Shown one piece after another: positions 43,666-52,812 of a DNA stretch of 64,000 nt. The DNA comes from ATZT02 sp038145175 (lineage in GTDB: Bacteria; Actinomycetota; Actinomycetes; S36-B12; UBA5976), in the NCBI GenBank assembly GCA_038145175.1, contig JAYQPE010000001.1, forward strand, positions 124,001 to 188,000, read 5' to 3'. Under the pieces are notes generated by a model that did no database searches, was not told the origin of the DNA, and worked only from the letters and a program-made list of their open reading frames with translations. Each line of letters begins with the position of its first letter. Within the stretch, counting starts at the first letter, position 1. A program made the position numbers and the translations under genes.

Positions 43666-44598
43666 ATGGTATCTAAAGACTTGTTCACCCAAAATAAATC
43701 AATAGTTATTGATAAAGAATCCTTTTTGCAAGTTATAAAGAATTATGCAGCTCTAACCAAACCTAGAATCATTGAACTTTTACTTGTCACAACAATTCCA
43801 ACAATGTTTTTAGCATCTGGGGGATGGCCAAATTGGATGCTTGTATTGAACACTTTCATAGGCGGTGCATTGGCTGCTGGTGGAGCAAATGCCCTGAACA
43901 ATGTTGTGGATCGAGATATTGACGCACTCATGACAAGAACTGCACATCGACCATTAGTGACGGGAAAAGTTTCTGTCAGAGGAGCAGTTGCATTAGGAAT
44001 CTCTCTTTCTTTATTGTCTGTAATTTGGCTTCAAAGTAGTGTCAATACGTTATCTGCATTTTTGGCAGCCTCGGCAATTGTTTTTTATGTTTGCATTTAC
44101 ACGTTGTTATTAAAAAGAAGAACATCATCAAACATTGTTTGGGGTGGAGCAGCGGGTTGTTTTCCTGTTTTAATTGGTTGGGCTGCAGTAACCAACTCCA
44201 TTGATTTTGCACCAATTGCGTTGTTTCTGATTGTTTTCTGGTGGACGCCACCTCACTATTGGCCTTTGTCAATGCAATACAAAAATGATTATGCAAACGC
44301 TGGGATACCTATGCTTCCGGTAGTAAGTGAGAACATTAAAGTTGCCAACCAAATTATTATTTACTCATTTATTATGGCTATAACAACTTGGATTCTTCCC
44401 TTAACTGTTGATTTATCAATTTACTATTGGATTGGTTCTATATTTCTAAATATATTGTTTATAAAAGAGGCTATTAACCTTCGAAATAGAATTCTAAATC
44501 AAGTATCAGATTTATTACCAATGAAATTATTCAATTACTCAATAACCTATTTGGCACTTTTATTTCTACTCATCGGTATTGATCCACTAATTAGCTAA
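43666..44598 (+). CDS. ctaB: Protohaem IX farnesyltransferase (haem O synthase)
   Basis: Membrane UbiA-type prenyltransferase of 310 aa with about nine helices. The first Asp-rich motif is NNVVDRDIDALMTRTAHRPLVTG; the loop YTLLLKRRTSSNIVWGG is characteristic, and KNDYANAGIPMLPVVS is the second polar loop. It makes haem O for the aa3 cytochrome oxidase. It diverges from tkt (33 bp from the longest tkt frame, 111 bp from the preferred start). Its stop overlaps the next ATG by one base (TAATG). Confidence 0.95.
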   Translation: MVSKDLFTQNKSIVIDKESFLQVIKNYAALTKPRIIELLLVTTIPTMFLASGGWPNWMLVLNTFIGGALAAGGANALNNVVDRDIDALMTRTAHRPLVTGKVSVRGAVALGISLSLLSVIWLQSSVNTLSAFLAASAIVFYVCIYTLLLKRRTSSNIVWGGAAGCFPVLIGWAAVTNSIDFAPIALFLIVFWWTPPHYWPLSMQYKNDYANAGIPMLPVVSENIKVANQIIIYSFIMAITTWILPLTVDLSIYYWIGSIFLNILFIKEAINLRNRILNQVSDLLPMKLFNYSITYLALLFLLIGIDPLIS

Positions 44599-45455
44599 TG
44601 AGAATCGCGTATGTGGTTGGCGATGATGACCCAAAAGACCCTGATCCTGATTTAGATATTCCTTTTGTTAAGGATGCAGCAAACGTAATAAAAATTGATT
44701 TAGATTTTCCAAATTGGCAAGATAAAAATGTCAACTGGCAAAACTACGATGCAGCAGTAATTAGATCTACTTGGAACTATGTACCTTTCAGAGAAGATTT
44801 TGTTTTATGGAGTCAAAAAGTAGAAAAAGAGACCAAACTTTTTAATTCAAGCAAAATAGTTCAGTGGAATACGGATAAAAAGTATCTTCTGGAGTTGGAA
44901 CAAAAAGGAATTCCAATAATTCCTACAAAATTTTGCTCAAGCATTGAAGAAATTGAATCTAAATTGGATTGGGCATTCAACCAGGCAAGTGCTATTGCAA
45001 TTAAACCTTCAATAGGAGCAGGTGCACGCCTAGCAGGAAGAGCAAGTTCAATAGATGAGGCAAAAAAACTAGTGAAAAATATTTTTGAAAATAATCGAAT
45101 TGCCATGATTCAGCCTTATATTGAAAGTGTAGATACAGAAGGTGAAAAAGCAATAGTTGTAATAGATGGCAAATTAAGTCACGTAGCAAGGAAGGTACCA
45201 GCTTTAACTAAAGGTGGTCATGGAGATGGAGCAGGTTTAGTAGAAATTGATAAAAAAATGGAAGATATTTTTAAAGTTATTGCATCGAAGTTATCAACAT
45301 GGAATGAATTACTTTATGCACGAATCGATGTTGCGGAATATAAAGGTTCGTATTTATTGATGGAATTAGAACTAACTGAACCGTGGCTTTTTATGAAATA
45401 CCGACCAGAGTCCAGTCTAGATTTGCTTAATGCGATCCTTAAGCGAATAAATTGA
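44598..45455 (+). CDS. ATP-grasp domain protein (RimK/DcsG-like), substrate unknown
   Basis: 285 aa. The N-terminal part has AAVIRSTWNYVPFREDF, seen in a family of ATP-grasp proteins related to glutathione synthetase/RimK and the cycloserine enzyme DcsG. The ATP-grasp core includes AIAIKPSIGAGARLAGRA, MIQPYIESVDTEGEKAIVVIDG and the metal-binding LLMELELTEPWLFMKY. It should ligate a carboxylate to an amine or similar nucleophile; no substrate can be named. It is translationally coupled to ctaB (TAATG) and overlaps the convergent ctaA by 39 nt, so it is wedged between two haem genes. Confidence 0.82.
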   Translation: MRIAYVVGDDDPKDPDPDLDIPFVKDAANVIKIDLDFPNWQDKNVNWQNYDAAVIRSTWNYVPFREDFVLWSQKVEKETKLFNSSKIVQWNTDKKYLLELEQKGIPIIPTKFCSSIEEIESKLDWAFNQASAIAIKPSIGAGARLAGRASSIDEAKKLVKNIFENNRIAMIQPYIESVDTEGEKAIVVIDGKLSHVARKVPALTKGGHGDGAGLVEIDKKMEDIFKVIASKLSTWNELLYARIDVAEYKGSYLLMELELTEPWLFMKYRPESSLDLLNAILKRIN

Positions 45456-46310
45456 TTTTTCAAAGATAAACATTAAATTTATCCAAATTAAAACTGATCC
45501 CAAAACATGAAATCCAACTAATATCCATGGAAGATTTGTAAACCACTGGGTGTAACCAATAAATCCTTGGATCACACAAAGTGCAAACAGTGTATTTAAA
45601 TACTTTGAAAGTGATTTATATTCTTTGTTGGTTCTAACTAAAAGAATTAAACCTAATAATAGTCCAATAAATAGTAAAACTGAGTCTGCATGAATCCAAG
45701 CAATAGTTCTTGTATCGATTTCAAATCGCGCAGCAATTTCATCTCCTGAATGCGGACCTGAGCCGGTGGTGATGGTTCCTAAAGTAATTACAACAAAGCC
45801 AATAGTTGTAAAAAATTTAAGATAATTTCTGATTAATTTAGAAGTTATTTTGGATGGTTTTGATTTAGCCCAAAATTTATAAATTATGGCAGAAATAGCA
45901 ACTAATACAATTGAAAGTAAGAAGTGAAACATAACTGTAAAAGGATTTAAACCAGTTAAAACAGTAATTCCACCTAAAATTGCTTGAAGTAATGTTCCAA
46001 TAAGTGGCAAAGTTGACCAGATGATTATGCGTTTATTTTTTGAAATAAAGGCAACCACTAGCACCGCAACAGATGCCAGTAGCACAACAAAAGTTAGTAG
46101 CCTGTTTCCAAACTCGATGTATTTATGAAAACCTTCGACCTGGCTTGCAACTGGCACAAGAGAACCTGGTGCACAATTTGGCCAAGTAGGACATCCCAAA
46201 CCAGAACCTGTTAACCGAACCACTGCTCCAGTAACGATGATGCCTGACTGAGTGATGAGATTTATCAAGCTTGCTACACTAGCTCGTTTGATTAAAGTGC
46301 TTTTTTTCAT
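45417..46310 (-). CDS. ctaA: Haem A synthase
   Basis: Membrane mono-oxygenase converting haem O to haem A, 297 aa with eight helices. The extracytoplasmic Cys pair C40/C46 (GLGCPTWPNC) is typical of the Gram-positive type. Haem-ligand histidines occur in FHKYIEFGNRLL, MFHFLLSIV, IAWIHADSVLL and VGFHVLGSVL. It reads towards ctaB and its 3' end overlaps the ATP-grasp gene by 39 nt. It diverges from sufR across 64 bp. Confidence 0.94.
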   Translation of the reverse strand: MKKSTLIKRASVASLINLITQSGIIVTGAVVRLTGSGLGCPTWPNCAPGSLVPVASQVEGFHKYIEFGNRLLTFVVLLASVAVLVVAFISKNKRIIIWSTLPLIGTLLQAILGGITVLTGLNPFTVMFHFLLSIVLVAISAIIYKFWAKSKPSKITSKLIRNYLKFFTTIGFVVITLGTITTGSGPHSGDEIAARFEIDTRTIAWIHADSVLLFIGLLLGLILLVRTNKEYKSLSKYLNTLFALCVIQGFIGYTQWFTNLPWILVGFHVLGSVLIWINLMFIFEKSIYSLKDRIKQI

Positions 46311-46361
46311 GTGGTAATTCGAGTCTAACCACCTCTAACTTGCACGCAAACGTTAAATAGG

Positions 46362-46375
46362 CAACACTAGGGTTA
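46362..46375 (+). promoter_or_regulatory. Candidate SufR operator at the sufR start
   Basis: CAACACTAGGGTTA fits the CAAC-N6-GTTG pattern reported for SufR sites except for the last base. It ends on the A of the sufR start codon. Binding there would block the whole suf operon, which is consistent with autoregulation. Confidence 0.4.
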
Positions 46376-47073
46376 TGGAATTCAAGACTCTTGGTAGAGA
46401 TCGCTTAGCTAGGGAACTGCTTAAAAAAGGTCCTATTTCGGCAAGTGATTTGGCGGATTCATTGGGTATTAGTGCAGTTGCAGTGAGAAAGCATTTGGAT
46501 GACATGACTGAAAAATCTTTGGCTGAATGTCATGAAGTTGCACCATTTGGACCTGCAAAACCCAAAGGTAGAGGAAGACCAGCCAAAGTTTACTCACTGA
46601 CTCCGCAAGGAAGAGATTTTTTCGAAAATCAATATCAAGGTTTAGCAGAAGATTCTGTGGCATTTATTGACGAATTTCAAGGTGCACAAGGTGTAAAACT
46701 TTTTGCGGAAAAAAGAGTTAACAAAATTTTTGCAAAATATGTAAACGAAATTTATAAATTTAAAACACTAGATAAGAAAGTTGAAAAGTTAACTGAAGTT
46801 TTGACGAAAGAGGGTTTTGCTGCCACTTCAGATAAGGGCTCAGGACCAACACATACGATTCAGCTTTGCCAACATAATTGTCCAATCGCACACGTTGCCG
46901 AAAAACATCATGAATTCTGTGATGCAGAACTTGAAATGTTTAACTCTATTTTAGGAGTTAATGTGACCAGACTTTCAACCATTGCAAAAGGTGGAAATAT
47001 TTGTACAAGTTTAATTAGTACTTTGCCAAAATCAGCAGTAAGTTCAGCCAAACAATACAAGGAGATCAAATGA
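46375..47073 (+). CDS. sufR: SufR-type Fe-S cluster transcriptional repressor
   Basis: 232 aa. N-terminal winged helix-turn-helix (GPISASDLADSLGISAVAVRKHLDDM, 19-44) and the basic wing AKPKGRGRPAKVYSLT. The C-terminal half carries the cluster-binding cysteines C165, C169, C182 and C210 (LCQHNCPIAH, HHEFC, NIC). It is expected to repress suf when holding a [4Fe-4S] cluster. It is first in the operon and overlaps sufB by 4 nt, the normal actinobacterial arrangement. Confidence 0.94.
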   Translation: MEFKTLGRDRLARELLKKGPISASDLADSLGISAVAVRKHLDDMTEKSLAECHEVAPFGPAKPKGRGRPAKVYSLTPQGRDFFENQYQGLAEDSVAFIDEFQGAQGVKLFAEKRVNKIFAKYVNEIYKFKTLDKKVEKLTEVLTKEGFAATSDKGSGPTHTIQLCQHNCPIAHVAEKHHEFCDAELEMFNSILGVNVTRLSTIAKGGNICTSLISTLPKSAVSSAKQYKEIK

Positions 47074-48479
47074 CAATAGCTCGTCCTGAATTAGAAGGAT
47101 TAGGAAATTACGAGTATGGATGGCATGACAAAAATGATGCTGGGAAAAATGCTAAACGTGGTTTAACAGAAGACGTGGTTAGAGATATCAGTGCTAAGAA
47201 AAACGAGCCAGCATGGATGTTGGAAACCAGACTTAAAGCTCTAAGTCTTTTCGAAAAGAAACCATTGCCAAATTGGGGTGCCTATCTAGGTGGCATTGAT
47301 TTTGACAATATTAAATACTTTGTTCGTTCAACTGAGAAACAAGCAACTTCATGGGAAGAACTGCCTGATGATATTAAAAATACTTACGATCGCCTAGGTA
47401 TACCTGAAGCAGAAAAAAAGAGATTGATTGCAGGAGTAGCAGCTCAATATGAATCAGAAGTTGTTTATCACCAGATTAGAGAAGATCTAGAAAAACAAGG
47501 AGTAATTTTTCTTGATACCGATACAGGTTTAAAACAACACGAAGATATTTTTAAGGAATATTTTGGTTCTGTAATTCCATCTGGAGATAATAAATTTGCT
47601 GCTTTAAATACTGCAGTGTGGTCAGGTGGATCATTTATTTATGTTCCAAAGGGTGTAAAAGTTGATATTCCTTTGCAGGCATATTTTCGAATCAACACAG
47701 AAAATATGGGACAATTCGAAAGAACTCTAATAATTGTTGATGAAGATGCTTATGTGCATTATGTGGAAGGTTGTACTGCACCTATTTATTCTTCAGACTC
47801 ACTACACAGTGCAGTTGTAGAAATTATTGTAAAAAAGAATGCAAGGTGTCGTTACACCACTATTCAAAATTGGTCTAACAACGTTTATAACTTAGTTACA
47901 AAAAGAGCTGTTGCCCAACAAGGTGCAACCATGGAATGGATTGATGGAAACATCGGTTCAAAAGTGACTATGAAATATCCAGCGGTTTGGCTAGTTGGAG
48001 AACATGCCAAAGGTGAAACCATGTCAGTTGCATTTGCTGGCGAAGGTCAACATCAAGACGCTGGAGCGAAAATGGTTCACGCTGCTCCAAATACTTCTTC
48101 CACAATTATTTCTAAATCAGTTGCTAGAGGTGGAGGTAGAACTTCTTATCGAGGATTAATCCAAGTAAATGAAGGATCATATAACTCCAAAACAACTGTT
48201 AAATGTGATGCACTTTTGGTGGATGACATTTCAAGATCTGATACTTATCCATACATTGATTGTCGTGAAGATGATGTTTCAATGGGACACGAAGCTACCG
48301 TTTCAAAAGTAAGCGAAGATCAACTCTTTTATTTAATGCAACGAGGCTTGAATGAAGACGAAGCAATGGCGATGATCGTGCGCGGATTTGTGGAACCAAT
48401 CGCTCGAGAATTACCTATGGAATATGCAATTGAGTTAAATCGACTAATTGAATTGCAAATGGAAGGTGCTGTTGGATGA
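47070..48479 (+). CDS. sufB: Fe-S scaffold subunit SufB
   Basis: Core of the SufBC2D scaffold, 469 aa with the central beta-helix. Signature stretches are KYFVRSTEKQATSWEELPDD, GGSFIYVPKGVKVDIPLQAYFRIN, the cluster-forming VHYVEGCTAPIYSSDSLHSAVV and TVKCDALLVDDISRSDTYPYID. No intein interrupts it, unlike some mycobacterial SufB. It overlaps both sufR and sufD by 4 nt. Confidence 0.97.
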   Translation: MTIARPELEGLGNYEYGWHDKNDAGKNAKRGLTEDVVRDISAKKNEPAWMLETRLKALSLFEKKPLPNWGAYLGGIDFDNIKYFVRSTEKQATSWEELPDDIKNTYDRLGIPEAEKKRLIAGVAAQYESEVVYHQIREDLEKQGVIFLDTDTGLKQHEDIFKEYFGSVIPSGDNKFAALNTAVWSGGSFIYVPKGVKVDIPLQAYFRINTENMGQFERTLIIVDEDAYVHYVEGCTAPIYSSDSLHSAVVEIIVKKNARCRYTTIQNWSNNVYNLVTKRAVAQQGATMEWIDGNIGSKVTMKYPAVWLVGEHAKGETMSVAFAGEGQHQDAGAKMVHAAPNTSSTIISKSVARGGGRTSYRGLIQVNEGSYNSKTTVKCDALLVDDISRSDTYPYIDCREDDVSMGHEATVSKVSEDQLFYLMQRGLNEDEAMAMIVRGFVEPIARELPMEYAIELNRLIELQMEGAVG

Positions 48480-49618
48480 GCACTGGATTACAAGAAAGAG
48501 AAATATTACTTAAAAGTACCGATGCAAGGCCTGATCGAATTGCATCTATTAATCCAGATGATTTTGCCATTCCTAATGGAAGAGAAGAAGAATGGCGCTA
48601 CACACCTTTAAAACGGGTAGGAAATCTGCACGTTGAAGCGCAAGCTACAACAAACTTTAAATTTGAAGTTGAGGCAAATTCTTCAATAAATCATCAAATA
48701 ATTAGTAAAAATGAGTTGAAATCTAATTTTTTAGCAACTGATCGCATTACCGCAAGATCTTTTGCAAATGCAAAAGAAGTACTAGTTATAACAATTCCTA
48801 AAGAATTTGAATCTAATGAGTTAGTTTGGGTAAAAATTAACTTAACCTCAGGAGTTCAATATTCACATATAAAAATTGAAGCAGGTCAACACAGTAAATC
48901 AACTGTGGTACTTGAATATATTGGCGAAGGAATTGGTGCAATTAATTCTGAAATTGAAGCACTAGATAATTCAAGGATAGATTTGATAAACATTTTTGAT
49001 GCAAATAAAAATTCTGTTTTGATAAGTGAACAACAATTTATTTTGGCAAAAGATGCAAATGTTAGAACTTTATCAGTTGAATTAGGTTCAGATGTCTTAC
49101 GCTATGTGCCAAGGGCAAAATTTTCTGGACCGCATGCATCAATTGATTTATTTGGTGTTTTCTTAGCAACAAACGGACAATTTTTTGAAAATCGAGTTTT
49201 TGTTGATCACAATATGAAAGATTGTCGAAGCAATGTTTTATATAGAGGTGGCGCACAAGGTGAAGGAAGTCATACTGTTTGGGTCGGAGACGTCTTAATT
49301 CGAAAAGTTGCAACCGGAACAGATACTTATGAAATGAATAGAAATCTTCTACTAGATGATGGAGCAAGAGCAGATTCAGTTCCCAATCTAGAAATTGAAA
49401 CTGGTGAAGTACAAAAAGCAGGACACGCAAGTGTTACAGGACGCTTAGATGATGATCAACTTTTTTATTTAATGTCACGCGGAATTGATGAACATACTGC
49501 AAGACAACTTGTAATAGAAGGTTTCTTTTCGGGAATCTTTGGCGAGTTTAGCGATGTTAATTTGAAGGACAAGCTAACTGCAAAACTAAATGCTGCCATT
49601 GAAAGAGCCAATAGATGA
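48476..49618 (+). CDS. sufD: Fe-S scaffold subunit SufD
   Basis: Partner of SufB, 380 aa. The N-terminal helical part begins IPNGREEEWRYTPLKRV; the C-terminal beta-helix half has RSNVLYRGGAQGEGSHTVWVGDVLIR and the shared SufB/SufD end GHASVTGRLDDDQLFYLMSRGIDEHTARQLVIEGFF. More diverged than SufB, as usual. It overlaps the Rieske gene by 4 nt. Confidence 0.95.
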   Translation: MSTGLQEREILLKSTDARPDRIASINPDDFAIPNGREEEWRYTPLKRVGNLHVEAQATTNFKFEVEANSSINHQIISKNELKSNFLATDRITARSFANAKEVLVITIPKEFESNELVWVKINLTSGVQYSHIKIEAGQHSKSTVVLEYIGEGIGAINSEIEALDNSRIDLINIFDANKNSVLISEQQFILAKDANVRTLSVELGSDVLRYVPRAKFSGPHASIDLFGVFLATNGQFFENRVFVDHNMKDCRSNVLYRGGAQGEGSHTVWVGDVLIRKVATGTDTYEMNRNLLLDDGARADSVPNLEIETGEVQKAGHASVTGRLDDDQLFYLMSRGIDEHTARQLVIEGFFSGIFGEFSDVNLKDKLTAKLNAAIERANR

Positions 49619-49935
49619 CAACTTGGACAAGTGTGGGAAAAGTTACTGATTTTGCAGTAGGAAGTGCCAAAGCAGTTGAAGTAAATGGGGAAAGCATTTG
49701 TTTAGTGAGAAACAAAAGTGGGTTTCATGCAGTAAGTGATGCTTGTACTCATGGTGCAGTTTCGTTAAGCGAAGGAACTGTAACTGAGTCAGGAATTGAA
49801 TGTTGGTTACATGGTTCAGAGTTTGATTTAACAACTGGAGAACCAAAGACTCCACCAGCAACAACTGCATTAGAAGTTTTTGAAGTAGAAGTAGAAGGCG
49901 ATGGCGACAACGGCATCGTAAAAGTTGGAATATAG
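49615..49935 (+). CDS. Rieske-type [2Fe-2S] ferredoxin of the suf operon
   Basis: 106 aa, small soluble Rieske protein like the ferredoxin components of dioxygenases. Cluster ligands are C44, H46 (CTHG) and C63, H66 (CWLHG). Located between sufD and sufC as in other Actinobacteria, so it may supply electrons for cluster assembly or be an early client. Its end overlaps the SD region of sufC. Confidence 0.93.
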   Translation: MTTWTSVGKVTDFAVGSAKAVEVNGESICLVRNKSGFHAVSDACTHGAVSLSEGTVTESGIECWLHGSEFDLTTGEPKTPPATTALEVFEVEVEGDGDNGIVKVGI

Positions 49936-49948
49936 AAAAGGGAAAAAT

Positions 49949-50713
49949 ATGTCTGAATTAGTAATTAAAAATTTGCATGTAAGTGTTGAAACCGACGGTG
50001 AATTAAAAGAAATTTTACGAGGTGTTGATTTAACAATTAAGTCCGGCGAAACTCACGCCATCATGGGACCAAATGGTTCTGGAAAATCAACTCTGGCATA
50101 CGCCGTTGCTGGGCATCCTAAATACACAATCACCCAAGGAACAGTAACTTTAGATGGCGCTGATGTTTTAGACATGTCAGTAGATGAAAGAGCAAGAGCT
50201 GGACTGTTTTTAGCAATGCAATATCCAGTTGAAATTCCAGGTGTTTCAGTAAGTAATTTCTTACGTTCATCAATCACAGCATTACGAGGCGAAGCCCCTA
50301 AATTGCGCGATTGGTTAAAGGAAATGAATGAATCTATGAAAGAAATAGGCATGGATCCATCATTTTCAGAAAGAAATGTAAATGAAGGTTTTTCTGGTGG
50401 CGAAAAGAAACGTCACGAAATTTTGCAACTTGAATTAATGAAACCAAAGATTGCAATTTTAGATGAAACCGACTCAGGGCTTGATGTGGATGCATTAAGA
50501 ATAGTTTCGGAAGGAATAAATAGAACTGTTTCGAAAAATAACACAGGTGTCTTATTGATTACTCACTACACCCGAATTTTAAGATATGTCAAACCAGACA
50601 AAGTTAGTGTTTTCGTTGATGGACGAATCGCTGCAACTGGGGGACAAGAATTAGCTGAGGAATTAGAAGCAAACGGTTACGTTAAGTTTTCTAAAGCAAC
50701 AACAGGGGCATGA
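49949..50713 (+). CDS. sufC: Fe-S assembly ATPase SufC
   Basis: ABC-type ATPase driving the SufBCD scaffold, 254 aa. Walker A is GPNGSGKS (40-47), signature FSGGEKKRHEILQLEL and Walker B IAILDETDSGLDVDAL. I begin at ATG 49949 after AAAAGGG. The longer frame from TTG 49925 adds eight residues (MEYRKGKN) made from the ribosome-site sequence and overlaps the Rieske gene. The stop overlaps sufS by 4 nt. Confidence 0.96.
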   Translation: MSELVIKNLHVSVETDGELKEILRGVDLTIKSGETHAIMGPNGSGKSTLAYAVAGHPKYTITQGTVTLDGADVLDMSVDERARAGLFLAMQYPVEIPGVSVSNFLRSSITALRGEAPKLRDWLKEMNESMKEIGMDPSFSERNVNEGFSGGEKKRHEILQLELMKPKIAILDETDSGLDVDALRIVSEGINRTVSKNNTGVLLITHYTRILRYVKPDKVSVFVDGRIAATGGQELAEELEANGYVKFSKATTGA

Positions 50714-52005
50714 CAATACTAGATTCGAATATCAAGTTGGATGTCAAAAAAATCCAACTTGACTTTCCAATTCTTGAAAGACATGTTAGAAATGACAAAA
50801 AATTAATTTATTTAGATAGTGCAGCAACTTCTCAAAAACCTCAAATTGTTATCGATGCTCAAAATAATTTCTATGAAACTATAAATTCAGGAGTTCATCG
50901 GGGCGCATATTACTTAGCAGAACTGGCTACAGATGCACACGAAAAAGCAAGGGAAAAAATAGCTAGTTTTGTAAATGTTAAACCAGAGCAGATAGTTTTC
51001 ACAAAAAATGCTACCGAGTCATTGAATTTATTGTCTTATGCTTTTCTAAATGCAACATTAAAATCCAAATTTGATAAATCAATTAATCCAAAACTTGTTT
51101 TAAATCCTGGTGATGAGATCGTGGTGTCCGAATTAGAGCATCATGCAAATCTTGTTCCTTGGCAAGAATTATGCTCAAAAATTGGCACAGTTTTAAAATG
51201 GATTCCAATAACTGATGAAGGCTTGTTAGATTATTCCAAATTGGACTCAGTCATAACAAGTAAAACTCGTATCGTTTCCGTTTCTCACATGAGTAATGTT
51301 CTTGGTTCTATCACCGATGTAGAAAAAATTGGCCAAGCTGCCAGAAATGTTAAAGCTTTTTTCTTTTTGGATGCATGTCAATCTGTACCTCATATGCCAG
51401 TAGATTTCCAAAAATTGAAAGCAGATGCGATTGCATGGTCTGGACACAAAATGTTAGGACCACTTGGAATTGGCTTGCTTGCTGGAACTGATGAACTTCT
51501 AGAAATGATGCCACCTTTTATTGCTGGGGGTTCAATGATTGAAACTGTAACTATGCAGAAATCAACTTTTGCTAAAGCTCCTAAAAAATTTGAAGCAGGC
51601 ACTCCTCCAGCAGCAGAAGCAGTAGCACTTGGTGCAGCAGTAGAATACTTACAGAATTTAGGAATGCAAAATGTGCACAATTACGAAAGATATTTAACAT
51701 CTAAATTAATAAACGGATTAAAGGATATACATAAAGTAAAAATTTATGGCCCAACTTCAAACATAGATCGAGGAAGCACTGTCTCATTTGCTCTAGAAGG
51801 ATTACATCCTCATGATGTGGGCCAAGTGCTAGATGATTTAGGCATAGCCGTAAGAGTAGGAAACCATTGTGCAAGACCAATTATGGATAAATTGAAGGTT
51901 CAATCAACAACTAGGGCAAGTACTTATATTTATAATGATGAATCAGATATTGAGGCGCTACTTACAGGAATAGAAAAAGTATTTAAATTCTTTGGAGTTA
52001 AATAA
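50710..52005 (+). CDS. sufS: Cysteine desulfurase SufS
   Basis: PLP enzyme of 431 aa that takes sulfur from cysteine. The PLP Lys is K247 (AWSGHKMLGP), a cofactor His sits in ELEHHANLVPW, and the active-site Cys is C387 (RVGNHCARP). The short loop and the adjacent sufU indicate a SufS-SufU sulfur relay. There is a roughly 15-residue insertion after the FTKNATESLNLLSYAFLN segment. The stop overlaps the sufU start by 1 nt (TAATG). Confidence 0.96.
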   Translation: MTILDSNIKLDVKKIQLDFPILERHVRNDKKLIYLDSAATSQKPQIVIDAQNNFYETINSGVHRGAYYLAELATDAHEKAREKIASFVNVKPEQIVFTKNATESLNLLSYAFLNATLKSKFDKSINPKLVLNPGDEIVVSELEHHANLVPWQELCSKIGTVLKWIPITDEGLLDYSKLDSVITSKTRIVSVSHMSNVLGSITDVEKIGQAARNVKAFFFLDACQSVPHMPVDFQKLKADAIAWSGHKMLGPLGIGLLAGTDELLEMMPPFIAGGSMIETVTMQKSTFAKAPKKFEAGTPPAAEAVALGAAVEYLQNLGMQNVHNYERYLTSKLINGLKDIHKVKIYGPTSNIDRGSTVSFALEGLHPHDVGQVLDDLGIAVRVGNHCARPIMDKLKVQSTTRASTYIYNDESDIEALLTGIEKVFKFFGVK

Positions 52006-52460
52006 TGCAACTTTCAAACATGTATCAAGAGGTAATTCTTGATCACTACAAATCGCCAAGAGGTAAAGGGTTAAAAGATTCATTTGATGGTCAAGCTCAC
52101 CATGTAAATCCCACCTGTGGCGATGAGATTACGGTGCAAGTAAAACTTTCACATGATAAGAAAACAATTGAAAGTATTTCTTATGATGGTCAAGGTTGTT
52201 CAATTAGCCAAGCTTCTGCAAGTATCATGTTCGAGCAAGTAAATGAAAAATCTATTGATGAATTTAATCAAATAAATGAAGATTTCTTGAAAATGATGCA
52301 AGGAAAGGGAAACTATCAAGGAAATGAAGACTTGATTGGAGATGGAGTTTCTATGATAGGAGTAGCTCAGTATCCGGCAAGGGTAAAATGTGCTTTATTG
52401 TCTTGGATGGCTGCAAAGGATGCAATCATAAGAGCACAAGGAGAAGTAAATGGCGGTTGA
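52005..52460 (+). CDS. sufU: Sulfur-transfer protein SufU
   Basis: IscU-fold zinc protein of 151 aa. The ligands C38, D40 (TCGDE), C65 (GQGCSIS) and C129 (RVKCALLSW) are all present, and an insertion between the second and third Cys marks SufU rather than IscU. It accepts persulfide sulfur from SufS. The last 11 nt overlap the next gene. Confidence 0.95.
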   Translation: MQLSNMYQEVILDHYKSPRGKGLKDSFDGQAHHVNPTCGDEITVQVKLSHDKKTIESISYDGQGCSISQASASIMFEQVNEKSIDEFNQINEDFLKMMQGKGNYQGNEDLIGDGVSMIGVAQYPARVKCALLSWMAAKDAIIRAQGEVNGG

Positions 52461-52773
52461 TGTCGTTGCAGCAAAAGATAATGTTTATGAAGCATTGCAC
52501 GATGTGGTTGATCCTGAATTAGGAATTAACGTTGTCGATTTGGGTTTGATTTACGGTGTAGAAGTAACTGAAGATAATAAAGCAGTAATCGACATGACTT
52601 TAACTTCTGCAGCTTGTCCTTTAACAGATGTAATTGAAGATCAAACCAAAGCCGCTTTAAATGGAATTGTCGATGAATTCAGAATAAATTGGGTTTGGAT
52701 GCCACCTTGGGGCCCAGACAAAATTACAGACGAAGGTCGTCAAATGCTAAGAGCGCTTGGATTTAATCTTTAA
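52450..52773 (+). CDS. sufT: MIP18/DUF59 family Fe-S protein SufT
   Basis: 107 aa DUF59 domain protein. It has ALHDVVDPELGINVVDLGLIYGV and the conserved Cys motif TSAACPLTD, then the C-terminal WMPPWGPDKITDEGR. SufT family proteins help maturation of [4Fe-4S] enzymes. The ribosome site AAGGAGAAG lies inside sufU. It ends the suf unit. Also annotated PaaD-like or MetN-coupled in databases, but context supports SufT. Confidence 0.93.
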   Translation: MAVDVVAAKDNVYEALHDVVDPELGINVVDLGLIYGVEVTEDNKAVIDMTLTSAACPLTDVIEDQTKAALNGIVDEFRINWVWMPPWGPDKITDEGRQMLRALGFNL

Positions 52774-52812
52774 GTCGTCGTAATTTTCAGTCTGAACTAG
52801 ACTCATTTAAGT

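Noticed and set aside
47070..48479. Intein in SufB
   Set aside because: Length of 469 aa and unbroken motifs show an intein-free gene.
49062..49430. 122-codon minus-strand frame inside sufD
   Set aside because: Antisense shadow; Leu/His-rich composition typical of reverse reading of coding DNA.
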